Origin: Clostridia bacterium | GTDB lineage: Bacteria > Bacillota > Clostridia > TANB77 > CAG-508 | Assembly (NCBI GenBank): GCA_016290095.1 | Contig: JAEESU010000009.1 | Location: forward strand, 1 to 33,347 | Direction: 5' to 3' | Length of the DNA stretch: 33,347 bases | In this document: piece after piece, positions 15,188 to 22,517 of the stretch | How positions within the stretch are numbered: the stretch's first letter is position 1 | Layout of the letters: each line of letters opens with the position of its first letter | Translations under genes and position numbers: made by a program | The notes under the pieces: generated by a model | Database searches by the model: none | What the model was told of the DNA's origin: nothing | Seen by the model: only the letters and a program-made list of their open reading frames with translations

Positions 15188-15587
15188 TTATTTTTTTGCG
15201 CATTTACCGCAAACTCCATAAATAATTGTATTGTAGTCAACTTCAAAATCGTGGTCTTCTACTATATGCTTTGTTGCTTGCATGAATTCTCTACAATCCA
15301 AGTGCTGCATCTTTCCACACTTTTTGCACTTTAAGTGGAAATGTTTTGAGCAACCATCTTTTATATATTGATAATATTTTGTATGATCTCTAACTTCTGT
15401 TCTTACTTTATTTTCTTTTTCTAGTATTGTTAAAGACCTATAAATTGTTGTAAGGCCTACTCCTATATTGAATTCTTGCATATATTCTAAAATGTCCTTG
15501 CCGGCTTACAAACTTATCTGAATTTTCATAAAGATATTTTTCAACAAAATACCTCTGTGTAGTATTATATTTTTTTAAATTTTCCAT
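15188..15587 (-). pseudogene. zur: Fur/Zur-family regulator, interrupted by a one-base frameshift
   Basis: Two overlapping frames together make a 133-residue Fur-type protein: MENLKKYNTTQRYFVEKYLY...KFVS from the ATG at 15585-15587, then GKDILEYMQEFNIGVGLTTIYRSL in the next frame. The winged helix, the metal-binding HFHLKCKKCGK motif and the closing CGKC pair are all intact. The change of frame falls at the CC of 15503-15504: removing one C gives the smooth reading VSGKDILEYM. The C sits in GCCGGC next to a rare CGG codon. The ORF may be truly broken, corrected by +1 frameshifting, or a sequencing error. Its place before the zinc genes points to Zur. AUG follows GGAGATGAAAAA. Confidence 0.8.
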
Positions 15588-15602
15588 TTTTTCATCTCCA
15601 AT

Positions 15603-15647
15603 TTGAAAATCATTTTCAATTTTACTATGAAAATATGAAAATGTCAA
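15603..15647 (-). promoter_or_regulatory. Zinc operon promoter overlapping a Fur-like operator
   Basis: Minus-strand TTGACA (15642-15647) and TAAAAT (15619-15624) are 17 bases apart. Directly after and touching the -10 box is the 7-1-7 palindrome TGAAAAT-G-ATTTTCA (within 15603-15619), the format of Fur/Zur/PerR operators. A regulator bound there would cover the transcription start, so the first gene of the operon probably represses its own transcription when metal is plentiful. Confidence 0.8.
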
Positions 15648-15678
15648 TATTCTATATATAACATATATAGATAAAAAC

Positions 15679-15704
15679 GACTGACAATTAGTAAATTGTC
15701 AGTC
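15679..15704 (-). terminator. Terminator of the M20 peptidase gene
   Basis: An 11-bp perfect stem (GACTGACAATT with AATTGTCAGTC, 4-base loop) is followed in the minus transcript by GUUUUUAU. It ends the peptidase unit just before the zinc operon promoter. Confidence 0.9.
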
Positions 15705-15714
15705 ATTAAAAAAT

Positions 15715-16743
15715 TTATTTACATATTTTATAGATTATATCTTTATATTGGTCAATTAATCTTCTATAACTTTCAACAGATATATTTTCATTCACTTCGT
15801 GTGCAGTAACTGGACCTGTACCAAGTATTATACGTTTGCATCCAGATACTTTTCCACCTTCTGTCATAAAATTCGTTGTTTTTATTTCGTCTACAAAATC
15901 AATATCATCTGCAAATGGCATTGTTTTTTCAATTATATTTACTTCTGCATTATATTTTTTTGAAAGTTCATCTATTTTATTAATGATTTTTAGCACATGT
16001 TTTTCATCAGCAATTCGAAAATCTATACTCACATTGCAAAATGCAGGTACAGAATTTTTAGCAGTTCCTCCATTTATTATTCCAACATTCATTGTTGTAT
16101 AAGGAATCTCATAAAATTTAATTTCATCTTTCTTAATTTCATTATTATAAAATTCATCAAGATCATTCAAAAATTTTACTGCATTCATATTTGCACTAAT
16201 TCCTTTTGCAGGATTGCTTGAGTGAGCTTTTAACCCTTTAAAATAAATCTCATATTCTAACAAACCCTTGTGACCTGTATAAATTACATTATTTGTCGGT
16301 TCTCCAAAAATCATAATATCAGGAAATTTTTCATTATTATCTACAATTTCTTGTACCCCTGTAAATAATATTTCTTCATCATATGTAAAATATAATTTCA
16401 TTCCTGATTTTAATTTACTAAAATTAATTTGTGATACTGTGTCAAGCATTGCCGCTATTCCGCCTTTCATATCACAGCTTCCAAGTCCATATAAATATCC
16501 ATCCTTTAATGTTAAATCAAATGGATTCTTAAATTCATCAATATATTCTACTGTATCTGTGTGTCCTAAAAATCCCAGTTTTGGATTTTCTCCAATACTC
16601 ATTATTAAATCTTTGGTTTTGTATTCTGTTTTAAAACCTAAACTCTTTAAATAATCTTCAATATAATTGATTATCTCTTTATTTTCTTTGTCTTTAATGG
16701 TATTAAACCTTACCAAATCTTTTAAAATTTTAAATTCTTCCAT
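15715..16743 (-). CDS. M20-family metallopeptidase / deacylase (ArgE/DapE type)
   Basis: The 342-residue enzyme carries the M20 di-zinc signature: GHTDTVEY (His61, Asp63), GLGSCDMKGG with bridging Asp91, and YDEEI with general-base Glu123 and ligand Glu124; a typical dimerisation insert follows AHSSNPAKG. The family removes acyl groups from amino acids (ArgE, DapE) or cleaves dipeptides. This organism has a diaminopimelate dehydrogenase (17402-18382), so a DapE role is less likely, and ArgE or a peptidase is favoured. The ATG follows AAGGAGGGAG. Its expression appears to be governed by an attenuator with a leader peptide (16768-16925). Confidence 0.9.
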   Translation of the reverse strand: MEEFKILKDLVRFNTIKDKENKEIINYIEDYLKSLGFKTEYKTKDLIMSIGENPKLGFLGHTDTVEYIDEFKNPFDLTLKDGYLYGLGSCDMKGGIAAMLDTVSQINFSKLKSGMKLYFTYDEEILFTGVQEIVDNNEKFPDIMIFGEPTNNVIYTGHKGLLEYEIYFKGLKAHSSNPAKGISANMNAVKFLNDLDEFYNNEIKKDEIKFYEIPYTTMNVGIINGGTAKNSVPAFCNVSIDFRIADEKHVLKIINKIDELSKKYNAEVNIIEKTMPFADDIDFVDEIKTTNFMTEGGKVSGCKRIILGTGPVTAHEVNENISVESYRRLIDQYKDIIYKICK

Positions 16744-16767
16744 ATTTTTTCTCCCTCCTTACATAAC

Positions 16768-16810
16768 AAAAAAGATGTATAAGTGTTTTCTTAATCACTC
16801 ATACATCTTT
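16768..16810 (-). terminator. Attenuator terminator before the M20 peptidase
   Basis: The transcript forms a 15-bp stem (AAAGAUGUAUGAGUG with CACUUAUACAUCUUU, one G-U pair, 10-base loop) ending in six U at 16773-16768. It stands about 8 bases before the ribosome site of the peptidase, so it would stop transcription before the gene. Its 5' arm (16793-16805) can instead pair with 16856-16868 in the leader ORF (12 of 13 positions, one C-A mismatch), which would prevent termination. Confidence 0.85.
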
Positions 16811-16841
16811 ATTAGTCTTGTTTTTAAAATACTATGAATTT

Positions 16842-16925
16842 TTACATGACTAATACGTATGGGTGATTTACACTCCATACGTGATGTCTATTATTTAATT
16901 TGCAAAATAAATTTTGAAAATTCAT
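16842..16925 (-). CDS. Putative 27-codon regulatory leader peptide
   Basis: An ATG at 16923-16925, 7 bases after GAGGT, opens a 27-codon frame ending in TAA. The peptide begins MNFQNLFC, contains NNRHHVW at residues 11-17 and ends VLVM. Residues 15-24 are encoded by a hairpin: segment 1 (16871-16881) pairs with segment 2 (16856-16865), 10 pairs with one bulged A. A second stem (16848-16854 with 16811-16817, 7 perfect pairs) follows. The layout of leader ORF, 1:2 hairpin, 2:3 antiterminator and 3:4 terminator is that of trp/his-type attenuators. A ribosome stalled at the two His codons would cover segment 1. There is no proof that the frame is translated. Confidence 0.7.
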   Translation of the reverse strand: MNFQNLFCKLNNRHHVWSVNHPYVLVM

Positions 16926-16943
16926 AATATTTACCTCGAAAAT

Positions 16944-16972
16944 ATTATAACATATATTAAAATAATTGTCTA
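16944..16972 (-). promoter_or_regulatory. Promoter of the attenuator-peptidase unit
   Basis: Minus-strand TAGACA (16967-16972) and a perfect TATAAT (16944-16949) are 17 bases apart. The start of transcription would fall near 16937, leaving a very short leader before the leader-peptide ribosome site, so the exact start matters. The -35 box begins immediately after the terminator of the upstream cassette. Confidence 0.75.
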
Positions 16973-16973
16973 T

Positions 16974-17004
16974 AAAAAACGGTGCACCCTCAGAAGAGTG
17001 CACC
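16974..17004 (-). terminator. Terminator of the small tail-anchored-protein cassette
   Basis: GGTGCAC (16981-16987) and GTGCACC (16998-17004) form a perfect 7-bp GC-rich stem, with a small inner TC/GA pairing, followed in the minus transcript by GUUUUUU. Confidence 0.85.
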
Positions 17005-17020
17005 TATCCTCATTGCATTG

Positions 17021-17305
17021 TTATCTTGCGCGCGACAAAACGAAGATTGCTACTGCCATGAGCCCCAGAACGATAATCGAGATAAAGATGTAAGCAATAG
17101 TTTTTGCTACTTTGCTATTACCAAAATATCTCACCCGATAATCACTGGTCTCGCCAGCAGGCCTGGTCTTGATATACGGTGTGTTGGTTTTTCCTTTTAC
17201 TCTTTCGATTTCAGGAGAATACTTACCACCCGCATACCGGTTGTTGTTAAGTTTCACCTTTACCAGCTCCTTTTGTTTTTTGATGACAATGACAATAGGA
17301 TCCAT
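17021..17305 (-). CDS. Small protein with C-terminal membrane helix, higher-GC codon use
   Basis: The product (94 residues from the ATG at 17303-17305) is basic in its N-terminal two thirds, with NNNRYAGGKYSPEIERVKGK and TRPAGETSDYRVRYFG, and ends in one membrane helix (about 67-89) and SRAR. No family is recognised. The start is uncertain: the only strong ribosome site before 17305 is 13 bases away, and an alternative GTG at about 17254-17256 has AGGAG 9 bases upstream and would give 78 residues. Codon use is richer in G and C than the flanking genes, and the unit has its own promoter and terminator, like the 10249-11140 cassette. Confidence 0.65.
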   Translation of the reverse strand: MDPIVIVIKKQKELVKVKLNNNRYAGGKYSPEIERVKGKTNTPYIKTRPAGETSDYRVRYFGNSKVAKTIAYIFISIIVLGLMAVAIFVLSRAR

Positions 17306-17364
17306 CTTTTTCCATTTGCTCCTTAACAAATTATTATTAATGGAATCCTAATTGTTCCGCGAGC

Positions 17365-17393
17365 ATTATACAACGATTTTTGTCTAAAGTAAA
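17365..17393 (-). promoter_or_regulatory. Promoter of the small tail-anchored-protein cassette
   Basis: Minus-strand TTTACT (17388-17393) and a perfect TATAAT (17365-17370) are 17 bases apart, about 55 bases ahead of the ATG. The -35 box lies just after the ddh stop codon. Confidence 0.75.
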
Positions 17394-17401
17394 GAACTTT
17401 T

Positions 17402-18382
17402 TTATAATAGCTCTTTCCTTAATGCTTCTGGCGTTTTTTCTGAAAGCATAGCTGGTGCAACGTCAAATATTGTTTTTGCTCCATATAATCCCATTTTGTT
17501 CATTCTATAATTCGCTCTTGCTAGTGCAATTAAAACAGATGCTGTAAATTCTGGATTAGAATCAAGTTTTAATGAATACTCTATAATTTGTTTGTTTCCA
17601 TTTCCTGTTTCTCCACTATGGATTACAAATCCTCCATGTGGCATTTTATTATGATCTCTTTTTAATTCTTCTTCTGAAATAAAATGTACTATTGTTTTAT
17701 AATCACTAAAATAATTTGGCATTGTTTTGATTTCATTTTCTATTCTATCTTTATCCGCACCATCTTCTGCAACAACAAAACATTCTCTTAAATGTTTCTC
17801 TCCTGTTGATAAGCTAGGATTTTCTCCTCTTCTAACAGATTCAACTGCTTCATCAATTGGTATAGTATATTGAATAGCATTTTTTACTCCATCAATTCTT
17901 CTTATTGCATCAGAATGTCCTTGGCTAACACCTTTTCCCCAGAAAGTATATGTTTTTCCAGAAGTTAAAATTGAGCTTGCATATAATCTCATTAATGAAA
18001 ACATTCCAGGATCCCATCCTCCAGAAATAATAGATGTTTTCTTGTTTTCTTCTGCTGATTTATTTACTGTTTCAAAATGTTCTGGTATCTTAGCATGTGT
18101 ATCAAAACTATCAACAGTGTTATACAATTTTGCTACTTCTGGTACTTGTTTTGGTAAATCTGTTGCAGATCCACCACACATAATCATAACATCTATTTTA
18201 TCTTTCCATGCTTCCAAATCAGCCATATTAACTACTGGTGTATTTGAATTTATTTTTAAATCTTCTGGATTTCTTCTAGTAAATACAGCAACTAAATCCA
18301 TGTCACCAGTTTTAGTGATTTCGCTTTCTACTCCTCTACCTAGATTTCCATAACCGCAAATTGCAATTCTTATCTTACTCAT
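17402..18382 (-). CDS. ddh: meso-Diaminopimelate D-dehydrogenase
   Basis: The 326-residue enzyme makes meso-diaminopimelate from tetrahydrodipicolinate, ammonia and NADPH in a single step, feeding lysine and peptidoglycan synthesis. It has an N-terminal Rossmann motif GYGNLGRG (residues 10-17), FTRRNPE for NADPH binding, MCGGSATDLP, SFDTHAKIP, GGWDPGMFS, and GKGVSQGHSDAIRRIDGVK, all typical of Ddh; length is normal. It ends a same-strand run of eight genes with gaps of 29 bases or less, starting near 25422. The ATG follows AAAGGAGAAAAT. No clear terminator follows before the next promoter. Confidence 0.97.
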   Translation of the reverse strand: MSKIRIAICGYGNLGRGVESEITKTGDMDLVAVFTRRNPEDLKINSNTPVVNMADLEAWKDKIDVMIMCGGSATDLPKQVPEVAKLYNTVDSFDTHAKIPEHFETVNKSAEENKKTSIISGGWDPGMFSLMRLYASSILTSGKTYTFWGKGVSQGHSDAIRRIDGVKNAIQYTIPIDEAVESVRRGENPSLSTGEKHLRECFVVAEDGADKDRIENEIKTMPNYFSDYKTIVHFISEEELKRDHNKMPHGGFVIHSGETGNGNKQIIEYSLKLDSNPEFTASVLIALARANYRMNKMGLYGAKTIFDVAPAMLSEKTPEALRKELL

Positions 18383-18405
18383 ATTTTCTCCTTTCAGTTT
18401 AAATA

Positions 18406-19584
18406 CTACTCTCCAGGTTCTTCTTGTGCCTTTTGACCATCAAAAAAATCTGGGATATCTGCACTTCTTACAAATTTTTTCATTCTTTTAGAATCAATAA
18501 CTTGTTTTGCTCTAATAATATTTGGATTGTCTGTTCTTGTAGACAACTCTTCAATCTGTTCATCAAATACGCTTAGTACAGTACTTTCAAGTTCTCTTTC
18601 ACACTCAGTTTCATAATCATATCTATCATCATAGTCTTCAAGTTTTCTTGTGTTTGCTCTGTGGTAAAGCCATGCACTTTTCATTCCTGTTTCTGCTAAA
18701 CTTATTCTTACATAATTTGCAGCAATTTGCCAGTACTCACTTTTACCAGATTCAACATCTCCAATAGATTCTACTACTATTTGTCTAAGTGTTTTATTAA
18801 AGTGTTTCATTTCTTCGTCATCTAATGTTAAATCTCCCACTTCAGTTCCATGCTCTTCAAAATATTTCAAAGTTTCTGGTGGTAATGTACGTAAAAGCCA
18901 TCTCCTATGTTTGTCAAAACCTGGTATTGTTTTTTCCATTGCCATAAACAATCTTTGTCTTATTCTCATTACCATCTCATCAGATTTTGTTTTATCTTCA
19001 AGCCCTGCATAATAAGCTGCATTAGCTAATGCTTGTGGCATAGCAGACAAATTTATCCATAAAAAAGATATATCTCTAAATGATTCTGGATTAAATCTTC
19101 TATCAGTTCCATCTAATAAATCTATAACCGTAAATCCACCATCTTTTTCATCTTCATCATAAAAGAAATTTTTAGGTTTCATTTCTATTCCTAAAAAAAG
19201 TAGTTCTGATAAATCACTCACAAATTTTTCATAATGTGAATCTGGAATTTGAGATATAATTGCTTCTGATTCTAGTATTCTATCTTCACGGCAATACTCA
19301 GAAAAATTCTTCCCTCTTGCCATTTCTTGAAGAACCCAGCAAAAATTTCTTTCACCTTCTGTTGTTCTTTTGATTGCTAAATGTGCTGGTGTACGAACCC
19401 CTCTTGAGTTTCTCTCATTAGCTTGTATTGCCACACTTTCCTCACAACTCCTTGCCATACCATATTTTGATGGTATTTCATACTTTACAAGAACAACATC
19501 ACCAAACCTAAACGATGAACTTCCTCCATCACTTGTATCTTCCATTTCTGCAGCTCGTCTAATATAATAATCAATGTCTTCCAT
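18406..19584 (-). CDS. Divergent protein-kinase-like protein
   Basis: The 392-residue protein is not an assigned family to me, but the first 160 residues follow the kinase fold order. There is a strand with Lys34 (DVVLVKYE), a Glu pair near 48-49, a hinge-like segment VLQEMARGKNF (84-94), a catalytic-loop-like GIEMKPKNFFYD (132-143) and a DFG-like VIDLLDG (153-159). The usual catalytic Asp is Glu135 here, so activity is uncertain. The remaining 230 residues are charged and helical, with no match that I recognise. There is no signal peptide. It lies between a DUF4026-DUF2314 gene and ddh with gaps of 14 and 23 bases. Confidence 0.55.
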   Translation of the reverse strand: MEDIDYYIRRAAEMEDTSDGGSSSFRFGDVVLVKYEIPSKYGMARSCEESVAIQANERNSRGVRTPAHLAIKRTTEGERNFCWVLQEMARGKNFSEYCREDRILESEAIISQIPDSHYEKFVSDLSELLFLGIEMKPKNFFYDEDEKDGGFTVIDLLDGTDRRFNPESFRDISFLWINLSAMPQALANAAYYAGLEDKTKSDEMVMRIRQRLFMAMEKTIPGFDKHRRWLLRTLPPETLKYFEEHGTEVGDLTLDDEEMKHFNKTLRQIVVESIGDVESGKSEYWQIAANYVRISLAETGMKSAWLYHRANTRKLEDYDDRYDYETECERELESTVLSVFDEQIEELSTRTDNPNIIRAKQVIDSKRMKKFVRSADIPDFFDGQKAQEEPGE

Positions 19585-19598
19585 ATCCTTCTCCTATT

Positions 19599-20870
19599 CT
19601 ATGATAATAAATATACAGTGCTTGGTCTAACTGTAAATTCAGGTGCATATATAGTCCAATCTGTTACATCATTTACTGTAAACCATCTTTCATCACCTTC
19701 TGCTATATCATCAACATTATATGGTTTTTGCAATAATTTTGCTTTGAATCTATCTCCATTAAATTCTACTAGTTCAAACCATATATGTTCATATTCATCT
19801 GTATCTTTTATTTGCAGTGCAATTTTTATTATTATCTTATTTTCTTTAATTTGAGCCTGTTTTTTCACATAGTCAAATCTTTCCATTGCCATTTCTTTCA
19901 TTCTTGCTGTTTCTTCATTGCTAATGAAAAATATTGGATTATCTCCCCATAAATCATTATAATCTGTAACGTTACCTAATTTTCTGTTTTTTTCATCCTC
20001 TTCACTTTTATATAAGAATATGACACTTGTTTTACTATTATGTCCTTCTTCTCTATCTTTTTTTCCACCTAAAACATCTTTATCATAATAGCTCAATGCT
20101 TTAGTCCAAGATAAATAAGTTACAACGATAGGATGTCTATTTGATAATATACCAACATATGCGCTGTCTTCTATAGGATTAAAATCAGTCTTTTTATCTA
20201 ATAAATAACTCGCAAAAGTTGAAATTAAATTATAATGATTATTATAATTTTTCTTATCTGATTCTAATATTTCAAGTTCTGTAATTCCACATCTGCAAAG
20301 CCCATGTGTATGAAGCCATACTTCATCTTTCTCATCATAAATAGCTTGGACAGTAAAAATGTCATTTGCATCTGGAGCTACTTTTGACTCTGCTGCCATT
20401 TTTACCCATTTAGCAGGAACAATTTTTTCAGCACTTTCATCCATTACTCCTATAATGTTTTTAACACTTTTATATAATAGTTTTAATTGTAAATGATATG
20501 ATTTTTGAGAATCTTTATTAAATTTCATAAAAATTGTAAAAGCTCTTTTAGCATTTCTTAAATTATGTAATTCTTCGTTTGAAAAGAAATAATTCCCATG
20601 TAAATATACTTCTGGAAGAGAAAATTCTGATGGATAAAATCCTATATAATATTCTTCTCCTTCATACTCTATTGTTGCTTGGCCCGGTTCTGATTCTGAA
20701 AGTTCTTGCTTTTCTTTAATTTTTAAACCTTCTATTTCAGAAATTCTATCAAAGAAATTATTTAATATATCATCAAAATCATCATCTGTTATTGCAAGCA
20801 TATATGAATTTCTTTCCCAATATCCTAGTGGCTGTTCCACTAAATTTTCATCATCTACTCTTTGAAACAT
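19599..20870 (-). CDS. DUF4026 / DUF2314 two-domain protein
   Basis: The 423-residue protein combines a long N-terminal region matching DUF4026 (GEEYYIGFYPSEF, KAPDANDIFTVQ-like stretch, VWLHTHGLCRCG) with a C-terminal DUF2314 domain (about residues 345-423: EHIWFELVEFNGDRFKAKLL, DDIAEGDERWFTVNDVTDW). Both are domains of unknown function found in Firmicutes and others and are not membrane bound. The first codons overlap the end of the upstream Nudix gene by 16 bases, so the two are translated together. Domain naming is from recognised motifs and was not checked by search. Confidence 0.75.
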   Translation of the reverse strand: MFQRVDDENLVEQPLGYWERNSYMLAITDDDFDDILNNFFDRISEIEGLKIKEKQELSESEPGQATIEYEGEEYYIGFYPSEFSLPEVYLHGNYFFSNEELHNLRNAKRAFTIFMKFNKDSQKSYHLQLKLLYKSVKNIIGVMDESAEKIVPAKWVKMAAESKVAPDANDIFTVQAIYDEKDEVWLHTHGLCRCGITELEILESDKKNYNNHYNLISTFASYLLDKKTDFNPIEDSAYVGILSNRHPIVVTYLSWTKALSYYDKDVLGGKKDREEGHNSKTSVIFLYKSEEDEKNRKLGNVTDYNDLWGDNPIFFISNEETARMKEMAMERFDYVKKQAQIKENKIIIKIALQIKDTDEYEHIWFELVEFNGDRFKAKLLQKPYNVDDIAEGDERWFTVNDVTDWTIYAPEFTVRPSTVYLLS

Positions 20871-21328
20871 AAATACTCCTTTTTATAATAATCAATTATG
20901 TCTTTTAAAGCTTTTTGATCTGGTTTATGTATTTCATTTGGAAGATCATCTATATCAAACCATTTCACTTCTGCAACTTCAGTGTGATCTATTTTTATTT
21001 CACCTATATAATCTGTAACTAAAAAAAATGCTGATATTCCGTAAACTTCATCTTGATTCGGATAAACAAGATGAACATCTTCACCTGAATAAACATTTAT
21101 TAATTTTGGATTTAAAATTTGTATATCTAACTCTTCTTTTACTTCTCTTATTAATGCTTCTTCAAAAGTCTCACCTAAATCTAAAGCTCCGCCATGCATT
21201 GCCCATCTTCCATTATCAGATCTTTTTTGTAAAAGAATCTTGTGATCTTTAACTATTGAGCAACCTGATGCAGGCATAAATACTGGATCATGTCCAATCT
21301 TTTTTCTAATATCTGAAATGTATCCCAT
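20855..21328 (-). CDS. Nudix hydrolase
   Basis: The 157-residue protein has a complete Nudix box at residues 47-69: G-ALDLG-E-TFEEALI-REVKEELDI, with the metal-binding Glu residues present. It resembles MutT/ADP-ribose pyrophosphatase-like members; the substrate cannot be told. It starts 5 bases after the glycosyltransferase gene and its 3' end overlaps the next gene by 16 bases. Confidence 0.92.
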   Translation of the reverse strand: MGYISDIRKKIGHDPVFMPASGCSIVKDHKILLQKRSDNGRWAMHGGALDLGETFEEALIREVKEELDIQILNPKLINVYSGEDVHLVYPNQDEVYGISAFFLVTDYIGEIKIDHTEVAEVKWFDIDDLPNEIHKPDQKALKDIIDYYKKEYLCFKE

Positions 21329-21333
21329 TTATA

Positions 21334-22500
21334 CTAACTCCTTTTACTTACATATATTTCATATATCTCTTTTATTTTTTGATCCCAATTTACATATACT
21401 TCTTTAAAAGCATTCTCACATACCTTATCATACAAATCTGTATTGTTCATTATTTCAATTATTTTATTAGCAAAACTTTCTTCATTATTTGCACTTATAA
21501 AACCATTAACATTATTTTCTATTGCTGAAGCTGTTACTGCACCTTCTATAAAAACAGTAGGCGTTTTTTGTGAGGCCGCTTCTATTTGAACAATTGATGA
21601 AGAATCATATAGTGATGGAAACAAAAATAAATCCGCTCTTGCATAGTAATCTGCCAAAATATTTCTATCTGTCATTTTACCACACATTATAATATCATTT
21701 TCCATATTATTATTTTTTATAATTTTCTTTAATTCTTCTTCATCTTGGCCGTTCCCAACAAAAAGCATCTTAAATTTAAAATTACACTTTTCTTTTAAGA
21801 TTTTCAGAGTATTTGCTATAAAAAATACATTTTTCAAATTATTAATTCTGCCTACAAATAAAAACACTTTTTCATTAGGATTTATATTATACTTGCTATT
21901 TATTAATTCTTTTGCTTTTTTTATATCATCAACAGGTTTCATATCAGTAGCATTATTCATAACTTTTGGAAGTTCCTTATAATGATATTCTTTATAATAA
22001 ATATTCGCAATTTGTTCGTTTACAGCCCAGCATTCATCACATCTATTATATTGTTTAATTACTACTTTAGTTAGCATATTAGCAATCGAATTAAATTTTA
22101 CTGCTCTTAAGAAATCCAATTTATATTGACTATGCATTGTTCCAATAACTGGAATATTATTTTGCTTAGCATAATTTATTCCAATCTTTCCAACCGTAAA
22201 CGGAGAATGAATATGCACTATATCAAGTTTTGCATTATTCAATTCTTTCACAAATCTTTTATCTAATTTTGGTATAGGTAATGAGTAGTCTACAATTGGT
22301 AATTTTAATGCTTTACATCTAACTACTTTATATGAGAATTTTGAATCATCATATTCTACACCTGGGTATTCTGGAGCAAAAACTATAACATTAGCATAAC
22401 TTGTAAGCTTTTTGGCGTAATTATCAACTACAGTTACAACTCCATCTATCATTGGAAAAAATGTATCAATAAATAACCCTATTGTTAGTTTTTCTTTCAT
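21334..22500 (-). CDS. Glycosyltransferase family 4 protein
   Basis: The 388-residue GT-B fold enzyme begins LTIGLFIDTFFPMIDGVVTVV, the start typical of GT4 lipid glycosyltransferases, with VHIHSPFTVGKIG (acceptor domain), KVFLFVGRINNLKNV (donor domain) and LFLFPSLYDSSSIVQIEAASQ, where the usual EX7E motif has Asp in place of the first Glu. Relatives include diacylglycerol and phosphatidylinositol glycosyltransferases of the cell membrane. It follows the ABC permease by 17 bases. The acceptor is unknown. Confidence 0.88.
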   Translation of the reverse strand: MKEKLTIGLFIDTFFPMIDGVVTVVDNYAKKLTSYANVIVFAPEYPGVEYDDSKFSYKVVRCKALKLPIVDYSLPIPKLDKRFVKELNNAKLDIVHIHSPFTVGKIGINYAKQNNIPVIGTMHSQYKLDFLRAVKFNSIANMLTKVVIKQYNRCDECWAVNEQIANIYYKEYHYKELPKVMNNATDMKPVDDIKKAKELINSKYNINPNEKVFLFVGRINNLKNVFFIANTLKILKEKCNFKFKMLFVGNGQDEEELKKIIKNNNMENDIIMCGKMTDRNILADYYARADLFLFPSLYDSSSIVQIEAASQKTPTVFIEGAVTASAIENNVNGFISANNEESFANKIIEIMNNTDLYDKVCENAFKEVYVNWDQKIKEIYEIYVSKRS

Positions 22501-22517
22501 GCATTTTCCTCTTCTTT

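Noticed and set aside
16744-16940. A metabolite riboswitch (purine, SAM, THF or similar) before the M20 gene
   Set aside because: Conserved cores of the classes I know are absent; a leader ORF with alternative pairings explains the structure better.
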